Assembly: GCA_012519125.1 (NCBI GenBank) | Contig: JAAYQY010000400.1 | Span: 1 to 11,740 of the forward strand | DNA length: 11,740 nt | Source of the DNA: Spirochaetales bacterium | GTDB taxonomy: Bacteria; Spirochaetota; Spirochaetia; Sphaerochaetales; Sphaerochaetaceae | Direction of reading: 5' to 3' | Part shown: piece by piece, positions 6,191 through 11,740 of the stretch | Layout of the letters: the number at the start of each line of letters is the position of its first letter | How positions within the stretch are numbered: the stretch's first letter is position 1 | Notes under the pieces: model-generated | Seen by the model: only the letters and a program-made list of their open reading frames with translations | Database searches by the model: none | Told to the model about the DNA's origin: nothing | Program-made: the position numbers and the translations under genes

Positions 6191-7033
6191 TTATATACGA
6201 CGCTTGGCGATGATATTTCGCATTTTGTTCAAGTTGTCCACGCCCTTCTCCTGCATGATCTCCAAGATTTCCACATACAGGACATCGATGAGCACCAAGC
6301 TGGTGATGCGGGCTGAGAATGATTCTGCAACCACCGGTGATGAGCCGGTGCTGACTGCGAGAACCAAATCTCCCATCTTTGCAAGAGGGGAGCGGGTGTT
6401 GCTGGTCAGGATGATGAGTTTGCACCCATTGTTGCGTAGCTCCTCTGCAAGTGCCAGAGTGTCATGTCCCGACCCTGTGTGGCTGATGATCAGGGCGGTG
6501 TCCTCTGGGGTAGCTTGGCTGGCAAGCATGAGCTGCAAGTGAAAATCCGAGGCATACTGGCAGTTCATGCCGGTTCTGATCAGCTTGTGGTAGACGTCTT
6601 GAGCCACGATATTTGAGCCGCCGAGACCCATCAGAAAGAGGGCTCTGCACCCTGCGAGCAGGCTCGCTGCTTCGCGTACCGCTTTTCGGTCGAGCTTGGA
6701 GTAGGTCTCCTCGAGGGTTTTCCGGGTATTGCGGAAAACCAGATCCACCGGATCTTCTCCTTCGGTCACTTCACTTTCAAAGAGTTGTTCGCTTGAGGGG
6801 ATGGTCTCCCTTGCCAAGGCGATGCGAAACCGCTGGTACCCGCTGTATCCGATTTTGCGTGCGAAACGAACCATCGTAGACTCGCTGATGCCGATTCGAT
6901 CAGCCAACTCCTCGATGCTGGGGTTCACCGACTCCTTGGGATGCTCCAGAATGAAGTCGGCAATCTTCTTCTCTTTTGCACTAAGGGTGCTGTACTTGCT
7001 TCGTATTGCATAGATGGCGCTGACTTCATGCAT
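6191..7033 (-). CDS. RpiR/MurR-family transcriptional regulator (HTH + SIS)
   Basis: The 280-residue product has an N-terminal RpiR-type helix-turn-helix (about 1-77). LSAKEKKIADFILEHP is at 17-32 and the recognition region ELADRIGISESTMVRFARKI at 42-61. A SIS sugar-phosphate-binding domain follows (about 127-255), with GLGGSN (136-141) and SHTGSGHDTL (184-193), the loops that hold a phosphosugar. Such proteins usually repress nearby sugar genes and respond to a pathway intermediate. It is the first gene of the five-gene operon and is divergent from the ABC importer, so it most likely controls both and itself through the repeated motifs in 7050-7140. The effector could be a phosphorylated sugar acid such as 6-phosphogluconate or KDPG; this is inference. 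The ATG at 7033 follows AAAGGGG. Confidence 0.93.
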   Translation of the reverse strand: MHEVSAIYAIRSKYSTLSAKEKKIADFILEHPKESVNPSIEELADRIGISESTMVRFARKIGYSGYQRFRIALARETIPSSEQLFESEVTEGEDPVDLVFRNTRKTLEETYSKLDRKAVREAASLLAGCRALFLMGLGGSNIVAQDVYHKLIRTGMNCQYASDFHLQLMLASQATPEDTALIISHTGSGHDTLALAEELRNNGCKLIILTSNTRSPLAKMGDLVLAVSTGSSPVVAESFSARITSLVLIDVLYVEILEIMQEKGVDNLNKMRNIIAKRRI

Positions 7034-7039
7034 GAGGGA

Positions 7040-7080
7040 CCCCTTTGTCTTAGTATAGTATGAAAAAAATATTCAGGCAA
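7040..7080 (-). promoter_or_regulatory. Promoter of the RpiR-gnd-kinase-dehydrogenase operon
   Basis: On the minus strand TTGCCT (7080-7075) and a consensus-like TATACT (7057-7052) are 17 bp apart. The predicted start is near 7045, giving a leader of about 12 nt that holds the AAAGGGG ribosome site. The spacer contains a run of seven T. The -10 box lies in the first copy of the repeated operator-like motif described for 7053-7139. Confidence 0.65.
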
Positions 7081-7139
7081 TTAAAACTAATATTCATTTT
7101 TACTATACAACTCAAAAAAACCGGGTATACTATGAAAAA
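7053..7139. repeat. Repeated operator-like motif in the divergent control region
   Basis: GTATAGTATGAAAAA (7053-7067) recurs as GTATACTATGAAAAA (7125-7139), 14 of 15 bases identical and 72 bp apart. An inverted relative, TACTATAC (7101-7108), is a perfect 8-bp complement of GTATAGTA. The sequence AATATTCA is also present twice (7068-7075 and 7089-7096). One copy covers the operon's -10 box and another the importer's -10 box. This placement fits binding by the adjacent RpiR regulator, though the site is not proven. Confidence 0.5.
7126..7131 (+). promoter_or_regulatory. -10 box of the ABC importer promoter
   Basis: TATACT lies 44 bp before the binding-protein ATG. No good TTGACA-like -35 box is found 16-18 bp upstream; that position falls in the TATACAAC stretch next to the inverted motif. 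The promoter may therefore need an activator or have low basal strength. AGGAG at 7164-7168 is the ribosome site, six bases before the ATG. Confidence 0.45.
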
Positions 7140-7174
7140 GGTTGTCATCATAACCATCACAAAAGGAGAAACGT

Positions 7175-8449
7175 ATGAAAAAGAGAAATGTGCTCGTTGT
7201 CATGCTTGTGCTCGTCAGTCTCGCACTGCCGATGTTTGCACAGGGGACTGCTGAAGCGGCTCCGAAGCAGGAGATCCGTGTCCTGCTGGCCAACCACCCC
7301 TATGGCGAGCTCTTGAAGACCAAGATTCCCGAGTTTGAGGCAAAGACCGGGATCAAGGTGAACTATGAGAGTCTGCAGGAGAGCCAGCTGACCAACAAGC
7401 TGACCACCGAATTCGCCACCAAGAGTTCCACCGTCGATGTATTCATGACCCGCCCCTTGCAGGAAGGTCTCATGTTCATCAAGAACGGTTGGTACGAAGG
7501 CTTGGATAAGTACGACTTCTCCGACTATCCCTCCAACTCGGTGGATATCGGCAGGAAGAACAATGTTGCCTACATCGTACCGCTCGTAACCGAGTGGCAG
7601 GTGCTCTACTATCGCAAGGACCTCCTCCAGAAGGCAGGTCTTTCAGTTCCCACCACATTTGCTGAGCTTGAAGCAGCTGCCAAGGCTCTCAACAAGGATG
7701 GAGTTGCAGGGTTCGCCAGTCGCGGCAAGGGTGCTGCAGCAGTAACCCAGCTTTCGAGCTATGTCTATAACTATGGTGGAAGGTATCTTGAGAACGGCAA
7801 GGCCGTGTTCGATAGTCCTGAAGCTCTGGAAGCTACCCGCTTCTATGGCAGGCTGTTGGGCAATTATGGACCGCAGGGCGTCACCAGCATGTCTTGGGAA
7901 AATGTCATGCCCGTCTTCCAGGCTGGCAAGGTTGCCATGTGGACCGATGCTTCTGTCTTCTACGGCCAGATCGTCGATCCTTCCAAGACTTCGATCCCTG
8001 CAGCCGACATTGGTGTTGCACAGCTTCCCAAGGGCCCGAAGGGCGACAGTCCGTTCATCGTAGTATCTTGGGGCATGGCCATGTCCTCCGCTTCCAAGAA
8101 CAAGAGTGCCGCACAGCAGTTCCTCGACTGGGCAACCAGCAAGGAGCTTGCAGTTGAAGGTATGCTCAGCAACATCACCATGGCCCGCGACAGCGCATGG
8201 GCGAATGCTGAAGTCAGGAAGGTCATGAACCCCGGACTGGTGGAGACCCAGGCCCATGCTGCAAAGAACGGCTATCCGTATGACCGCCCGTTCATGAGCT
8301 CTGTTGGCCAGGCACGCGATCTTATCGGTGAAGTCATCATCGAGTCGATCAACACCAAGGGTACTTCAACCAAGCTCGCCGCTCTTGCACAGGAGAAGGC
8401 TGATGCGGTTGATGCATTGCTGAAGACCGACGGTGAGTACGGCCTCTAG
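7175..8449 (+). CDS. ABC transporter extracellular sugar-binding protein (CUT1 type)
   Basis: The 424-residue product has an N-terminal signal peptide: basic MKKRN, a hydrophobic core to about residue 20, and a likely signal peptidase I site after Ala22 (MFA/QG). There is no lipobox cysteine, so it is probably a soluble periplasmic protein. The mature part has the family 1 solute-binding fold: strand EIRVLLANHPYGELL, then IPEFEAKTGIKVNYESL (about 51-67), TVDVFMTRP, the VTEWQVLYYRKDLLQKAG hinge region, and the late FQAGKVAMWTDASVF segment. Such proteins hand mono- or oligosaccharides to two permeases. Both permeases follow downstream. It is divergent from the RpiR regulator. The ligand is not readable; sugar acids or uronide oligomers are a guess from the neighbours. 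Confidence 0.93.
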   Translation: MKKRNVLVVMLVLVSLALPMFAQGTAEAAPKQEIRVLLANHPYGELLKTKIPEFEAKTGIKVNYESLQESQLTNKLTTEFATKSSTVDVFMTRPLQEGLMFIKNGWYEGLDKYDFSDYPSNSVDIGRKNNVAYIVPLVTEWQVLYYRKDLLQKAGLSVPTTFAELEAAAKALNKDGVAGFASRGKGAAAVTQLSSYVYNYGGRYLENGKAVFDSPEALEATRFYGRLLGNYGPQGVTSMSWENVMPVFQAGKVAMWTDASVFYGQIVDPSKTSIPAADIGVAQLPKGPKGDSPFIVVSWGMAMSSASKNKSAAQQFLDWATSKELAVEGMLSNITMARDSAWANAEVRKVMNPGLVETQAHAAKNGYPYDRPFMSSVGQARDLIGEVIIESINTKGTSTKLAALAQEKADAVDALLKTDGEYGL

Positions 8450-8469
8450 ACCCTATTATCGTAGCGAAT

Positions 8470-8494
8470 GGCCGACCGATCTGTTCGGTCGGCC
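8470..8494 (+). promoter_or_regulatory. Intergenic mRNA hairpin between binding protein and permease
   Basis: GGCCGACCGA (8470-8479) pairs perfectly with TCGGTCGGCC (8485-8494) around a 5-nt loop. There is no T-run after it, so it is not a standard terminator. This position and shape suit a stabiliser that protects the upstream binding-protein message, or a partial attenuator. Either would give more binding protein than permease, as known for other binding-protein-dependent operons. AAGGAG for the permease starts 12 nt downstream. Confidence 0.7.
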
Positions 8495-8518
8495 TGTTGC
8501 GCGACAAGGAGCTTACAG

Positions 8519-9397
8519 ATGATCCGACAAGGCTTTTTTGAAAAAAACCTCCGCTATCTCTTCCCTCTGCCAGCGGTAATCTTCGTGGTGGTCCTGATGG
8601 TTTTTCCTGTGGGATATACCTTCTTTCTCAGCTTCACCGACTGGTCTCTTACCAGCGGGAGACCGCTTTCCGTTGTTGGTATGAAGAGTTATCTGCAGGT
8701 GCTTTCTGAACCTCGGTTCCTTGAAGCCTTGGGAAGGACTTTCTACTTTACGTTTGGATCGGTCATAGTGGAGATGGTGCTGGGTACTGTTCTTGCGCTG
8801 GCCCTCAATCGTACGTTCAAGGGAAAAGGAGTGGTGAAGACCTTGCTCCTGCTTCCTCTGGTAGCAACCCCTGTTGCCATCGGTATTGTCTGGAACCTTT
8901 TCTATGACCCGACCATCGGCATTCTCAACTATGTGCTGAGTGTACTCAAACTGCCCCAAAGCGGTTGGGTCAGCGATGCTAAGACGGTCATGCCCTCCCT
9001 GATCATCGTGGATATCTGGCAGTGGACTCCCATGATCACCATCATCGTGCTCGCAGGTCTTGCAGGACTCTCCTCAGAGCCCTATGAATCGGCAATGGTC
9101 GATGGGGCAAATGGAAGGCAAGTACTTTTTCTCATCACCCTGCCTATGTTGATGCCCACCATCCTGACTGCGGTCATCCTCAGGGCAATCGATGCTTTGA
9201 AAACCTACGATATCATCTACTCGATGACGGGTGGAGGACCAGGCTACGCCTCAGAGAACCTCAACGTACTCGCCTTCAAGTATAGTTTCGAGTATTTCAG
9301 AATGGGACAGAGTGCAGTCATGCTGGTCTTCCTGTTTCTCATCGTCTTGCTCTTCAGCCTCGCCGTCATGCGACTGCGTCGGGCGTTTGAGCAGTAG
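8519..9397 (+). CDS. ABC sugar transporter permease 1 (MalF/UgpA type)
   Basis: The 292-residue inner-membrane protein has about six transmembrane segments: near 12-38, 75-97, 108-128, 158-180, 205-223 and 264-285. The EAA loop that docks on the ATPase reads EPYESAMVDGANGRQVLFLI (187-206). The C-terminal TGGGPGYASENL motif (238-249) is typical of MalF/UgpA-type CUT1 subunits. The ATG at 8519 is preferred to an in-frame one at 8468, because AAGGAG (8506-8511) sits 7 bases before it and the earlier start would place the strong hairpin inside the gene. It is co-transcribed with the binding protein and overlaps the ribosome site of permease 2. No ATPase gene is in the window, so a shared MsmK-type ATPase encoded elsewhere is expected. 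Confidence 0.93.
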   Translation: MIRQGFFEKNLRYLFPLPAVIFVVVLMVFPVGYTFFLSFTDWSLTSGRPLSVVGMKSYLQVLSEPRFLEALGRTFYFTFGSVIVEMVLGTVLALALNRTFKGKGVVKTLLLLPLVATPVAIGIVWNLFYDPTIGILNYVLSVLKLPQSGWVSDAKTVMPSLIIVDIWQWTPMITIIVLAGLAGLSSEPYESAMVDGANGRQVLFLITLPMLMPTILTAVILRAIDALKTYDIIYSMTGGGPGYASENLNVLAFKYSFEYFRMGQSAVMLVFLFLIVLLFSLAVMRLRRAFEQ

Positions 9398-9408
9398 GGG
9401 AGGTTGCC

Positions 9409-10224
9409 ATGAAAAAGAATCCTGTCCACTCCATCCTGTTCCTCCTCACCCTTGCCCTGATCATCATCCCGATCCTCTTCCCCTTTGTCTGGATGCTCAT
9501 GAGCTCCTTCAAGACACAGGTGGATATCATCAGCTGGCCGCCTAAGTTCATCTTCACCCCGGTGATGCAGAACTACGAGCGAGTCTTCATCGAACAGGAC
9601 TTCCTCCATTATATGAAGAACTCGCTCATCGTATCGGTGGTGAGTGTCTTCTTCAGCCTTGTTCTCGGCCTTCCTGCCGCCTACTCGATCGCCCGCTACA
9701 AGCAGAAGAAGCTCTCCATCTTCATCCTGATTGCACGCTTGATGCCTGGTATCTCATTTTTGATGCCTTGGTACATTGTTTTTTCCCGACTGCGCCTGAT
9801 GGATAGCTATATTGCCCTGATCCTCAGCCACATGCTCATCGCCTTGCCGTTGGTAGTCTGGGTCATGTCACCGTATTTCGACTCAGTTCCACGTGAATTG
9901 GAAGAAGCTGCGATGGTTGACGGGCTTACCCAGCAGAGTGCCTTTGTGAAGATTCTCTTGCCTCTTTCCGGTCCTGGAATTGTGACAGCAACGACGCTCT
10001 CCTTCATCTTCAGTTGGAACAACTTCATGTTCAGTCAGGTATTGAGCCAACAAAAAACCAGGACGCTTCCGATTGCAGTCTACAACTTCCTCTCCTATGT
10101 AGAGGTCGACTGGGGAGCTGTCATGGCAGCAGCGGTTACCATCATGGCACCGGCAATCATCCTTACCATGTTCTTCCAAAAGTATGTAGTGAAAGGCCTT
10201 ACCATGGGAGCTGTGAAAGGCTAG
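9409..10224 (+). CDS. ABC sugar transporter permease 2 (MalG/UgpE type)
   Basis: The 271-residue inner-membrane partner of the preceding permease. Hydrophobic spans are visible near 8-32, 71-95, 103-125, 133-153, 190-208 and 238-258. The EAA loop is ELEEAAMVDGLTQQSAFVKI (163-182), with the usual glycine at 172. The N-terminal SSFKTQVDI and the WPPKFIF / NYERVF segment (43-60) are typical of MalG-like subunits. A strong GGGGAGG at 9397-9403 overlaps the stop of permease 1, so translation is likely coupled. No clear terminator follows the stop at 10222-10224; the epimerase-like gene begins 43 bp later and may be partly read from this operon. Confidence 0.94.
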   Translation: MKKNPVHSILFLLTLALIIIPILFPFVWMLMSSFKTQVDIISWPPKFIFTPVMQNYERVFIEQDFLHYMKNSLIVSVVSVFFSLVLGLPAAYSIARYKQKKLSIFILIARLMPGISFLMPWYIVFSRLRLMDSYIALILSHMLIALPLVVWVMSPYFDSVPRELEEAAMVDGLTQQSAFVKILLPLSGPGIVTATTLSFIFSWNNFMFSQVLSQQKTRTLPIAVYNFLSYVEVDWGAVMAAAVTIMAPAIILTMFFQKYVVKGLTMGAVKG

Positions 10225-10241
10225 CCCCCTCATCCACCCTC

Positions 10242-10262
10242 TGGTATACTGAGACAAAGGGT
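10242..10262 (+). promoter_or_regulatory. Extended -10 promoter and leader of the TIM-barrel gene
   Basis: TGGTATACT (10242-10250) is an extended -10 box (TGnTATACT); no convincing -35 lies 17 bp upstream. From 10245 the sequence is nearly the same as the start of the RpiR operon (minus strand from 7057): 16 of 18 bases match through the -10 box and the AGACAAAGGG leader, which includes the ribosome site. The match hints at a shared control element. Confidence 0.5.
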
Positions 10263-10267
10263 AGTGT

Positions 10268-11050
10268 ATGAGAAGAGTCGGCATTCACTGGGAAATGCAG
10301 GCAGTGGACACAGCTTTACTGCCTGAGAAAGCCAAGGCACTCGGCTATGACCAACTCGAACTAGATGGACTTGGCTTGCTTGAGATGAGCCCATGGGGTC
10401 GCAAGCGACTCCTCTTCGAAGCACGAAACAACCAAATAGACCTCTCCTATTCTCTGGTTCCTCCCGTTGGGTGGGACCTCTCCAGTCTTGATGAGGAAGT
10501 GCGTAGATCTGCGGTCCACAGGATGCAGGAGCTGATGAAGTTGCTCGGTGAGCTGGGTGGAGGCTCACTCTCCGGACCGCTGTATGCACAGAACTCGTTC
10601 GATGAATCCTATGCAGCACACAAAGCAGAACACTGGGAGCAGAGCGTCAAAAGCCTGCGTTCACTCACCCCTGTTGCCGAAGAGGAGGATGTGGTGCTGA
10701 ATCTTCGTCCGGTGAACCGCTATGAGCACTGTTTGGTGAACACTGCAGAGCAGGCTCTCAAGCTCATCCATGCGGTGAATCACCCCAATTTCGGCATCGA
10801 CTTGGATACCTTTCATATGAATATTGAGGAGCGCAGCCTCTCCAAGGCGATTGAGCAGGCGGGCATCTACCTGCACTGTCTCCATGTGCGGGAGAACACC
10901 GGCTTGCCGTTCGGGCAGGGGTGCCTGGACTGGGCTTCGGTGGAAGCAGGACTCACTACCATCCACTATGAAGGTCCTATTGTCCATACCATTGGCAGTA
11001 CAAACAGGGGAGATGCTCATGCGCTCAAGCAATTGCTGGGTTCCCGGTAA
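10268..11050 (+). CDS. Sugar isomerase/epimerase-like TIM-barrel protein, active site degenerate
   Basis: The 260-residue product belongs to the xylose-isomerase-like TIM barrels and is closest to the D-tagatose/D-psicose 3-epimerase branch. The marks are ALGYDQLELDG (24-34), LSGPLYAQ (101-108), PVNRYEHCLVNTAEQALKLI (148-167), GIDLDTFHMNIEERSLSKAI (176-195), HCLHVREN (203-210) and FGQGCLDW (215-222). In active epimerases a metal site of Glu, Asp, His and Glu binds the sugar, and the two glutamates do the proton transfer. Asp180 and His203/His206 are kept. The first glutamate position (usual xEPxNRYE) is Arg147, and the last (usual GPxxxE) is Thr241. Catalysis by the normal route seems unlikely. 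It follows the importer genes and may bind a sugar as a sensor or chaperone, or act by a different chemistry. The length is slightly short of the usual 275-295. Confidence 0.8.
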   Translation: MRRVGIHWEMQAVDTALLPEKAKALGYDQLELDGLGLLEMSPWGRKRLLFEARNNQIDLSYSLVPPVGWDLSSLDEEVRRSAVHRMQELMKLLGELGGGSLSGPLYAQNSFDESYAAHKAEHWEQSVKSLRSLTPVAEEEDVVLNLRPVNRYEHCLVNTAEQALKLIHAVNHPNFGIDLDTFHMNIEERSLSKAIEQAGIYLHCLHVRENTGLPFGQGCLDWASVEAGLTTIHYEGPIVHTIGSTNRGDAHALKQLLGSR

Positions 11051-11452
11051 TGTTTGATGTCTATTTCTGCTTCATTAGCGTCTGCATTTGCCAATATGTT
11101 TCTTTACAGGTTTATGGGTTGTGGAAGTGATGAGAGGGGAGAACTTCATCCAACAGAATTTTTTATGCGACTTGAACAAGCTGTTAATAATCTTTACATC
11201 TTGCCGTCAACAAATGGCTTCCCCTGCAATGAGTTCACAGTGTAAACTGTTGTTCAAAACAGTGATTTTACATGTGTTTTACTATGAGGTAAATCAGGAG
11301 CATCCCGATTTCCAAGGGATTCATTGCTCGTTTATTCACATCCAATGTTGTATGGGCATCTGATTTTGCGGTACGCTTCATTAGACACCCTGCACCACCA
11401 TTTTGGTACAGGCCGAGCAGTGGCCGTACCCAACCGATAAGGAGAACAAGTC
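11051..11452. other. Gene-poor, AT-richer stretch of about 400 bp
   Basis: I see no gene I can support here. The longest reading frame (11054-11245, 63 residues, containing FMRLEQAVNNLYILPSTNGF) directly follows the TIM-barrel stop in the same frame. It has no Shine-Dalgarno and resembles no family I recognise; the opposite strand is broken by several stops. Base composition is poorer in GC than the flanking genes. A small perfect inverted repeat, ACAGT-GTAA-ACTGT, lies at 11237-11250 and half of it recurs at 11259-11263. The stretch may hold a decayed gene plus the control region of the cupin gene. Confidence 0.5.
11405..11430 (+). promoter_or_regulatory. Hairpin just upstream of the cupin gene
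   Basis: GGTAC-A-GGCC (11405-11414) pairs with GGCC-GTACC (11422-11430) around a 7-nt loop, with one bulged A, giving 9 base pairs. The ribosome site AAGGAG (11439-11444) follows 8 bases later. It could be an operator or a translation-control hairpin. There is no T-run, so it is not a standard terminator. Confidence 0.45.
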
Positions 11453-11740
11453 ATGAAGAAGACCCTGTATACCGAGACAAAGCTCGAGGATTTTGGAAGT
11501 GGAAAGACCCGTCGCATTCTCTCTTACAATGAGGAGATGATGCTGGTGGAAGTGAAGTTTGAAGCGGGTGGAGAGGGTGCTGCGCACTCTCATCCCCACC
11601 GGCAGATCAGTTACGTGCAATCGGGCTTGTTTGTCTTTACCTGTGAAGGAAAGGAGCACAAGGTGGGCCCCGGCGACTCCATGCTCTTTGAGCCGAATGT
11701 GGTGCATGCAGTGAGATGTATCGAAGAGGGTGTTGTCCTC
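11453..11740 (+). CDS. Cupin-domain protein, KdgF-like, N-terminal part
   Basis: The frame runs from the ATG at 11453 (AAGGAG 8 bases before) to the window edge: 96 residues of a small cupin of expected length near 105-115. The metal motif GAAHSHPHRQISYVQSG (about 43-59) has the cupin His-x-His-x(3,4)-Gln pattern, and the second motif KVGPGDSMLFEPNVVHAV (69-86) supplies the last histidine. HSHPH plus PGDS...P.NV.H is the pattern of KdgF, which turns unsaturated uronate monomers from pectin or alginate into the linear ketouronate. Many cupins share this pattern, so the KdgF role is likely but not certain. It supports a uronate-degradation context together with the KDG-kinase-like gene. The missing end lies outside the window. 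Confidence 0.8.
   Translation, partial: MKKTLYTETKLEDFGSGKTRRILSYNEEMMLVEVKFEAGGEGAAHSHPHRQISYVQSGLFVFTCEGKEHKVGPGDSMLFEPNVVHAVRCIEEGVVL

Noticed and set aside
5218..6213. 331-residue frame on the plus strand
   Set aside because: It is antisense to gnd, has no ribosome site or family features, and arises from the codon pattern of the real gene.
7060..7254. 64-residue frame before the binding-protein gene
   Set aside because: It covers the promoter and operator region, overlaps the real start at 7175 in another frame, and has no family features. The ATGAAAAA strings come from the repeated motif.
8468..8518. Earlier start for permease 1 at 8468
   Set aside because: It has no ribosome site and would encode the perfect hairpin; 8519 has AAGGAG at the right distance and a normal permease N-terminus.
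11172..11200. Promoter TTGAAC-N17-TACATC for the cupin gene
   Set aside because: The -10 box is poor and it lies over 250 bp from the cupin ATG; not strong enough to list as a feature.

Overview
The window looks like chromosomal DNA of a fermentative, carbohydrate-eating spirochaete, probably Sphaerochaeta-like. This is an inference from mid-range GC, the style of the binding-protein signal peptide, and a sugar ABC cassette with no linked ATPase. No marker gene fixes the taxon. I see no rRNA, tRNA, insertion sequence or CRISPR array.

Left part (1-1490, + strand). The 3' end of an ADP-ribosylglycohydrolase gene is followed by a Fic (AMP-transferase) gene. Ahead of the Fic gene lie two identical long palindromes (11-bp arms, 7-bp spacer, four half-sites). 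One covers a good sigma70-like promoter whose predicted start site falls on the ATG, so the message may be leaderless. The Fic domain is complete, with catalytic and class II inhibitory motifs. An in-frame TGA separates it from a well-preserved winged-helix tail. A stem-loop terminator lies between this gene and the convergent operon.

Middle part (1490-7033, - strand). Five tightly packed genes read in the order RpiR-type regulator, 6-phosphogluconate dehydrogenase (gnd), PfkB kinase of the 2-keto-3-deoxygluconate kinase clade, zinc-dependent dehydrogenase, and Gfo/Idh/MocA oxidoreductase. Gaps are 3-20 nt and most Shine-Dalgarno sites are strong. Together they suggest an inducible sugar-acid pathway: oxidoreductases reshape a sugar acid, a kinase phosphorylates it, and gnd makes ribulose-5-phosphate. 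The kinase has valine where the family's catalytic aspartate belongs.

Right part (7034-11740, + strand). A divergent AT-rich control region with repeated operator-like motifs drives a CUT1 ABC importer: binding protein, a 10-bp hairpin, and two permeases. Next comes a tagatose/psicose-3-epimerase-like TIM-barrel gene with its own extended -10 promoter; it seems to have lost both catalytic glutamates. After about 400 bp with no convincing gene, a KdgF-like cupin gene begins and runs off the edge. The KDG-kinase-like and KdgF-like genes point to uronate, pectin or alginate breakdown products as the likely substrates; this is inference.

Most noteworthy: the palindrome-controlled Fic gene with its winged helix cut off, and two sugar-enzyme relatives in one locus whose key catalytic residues are replaced.
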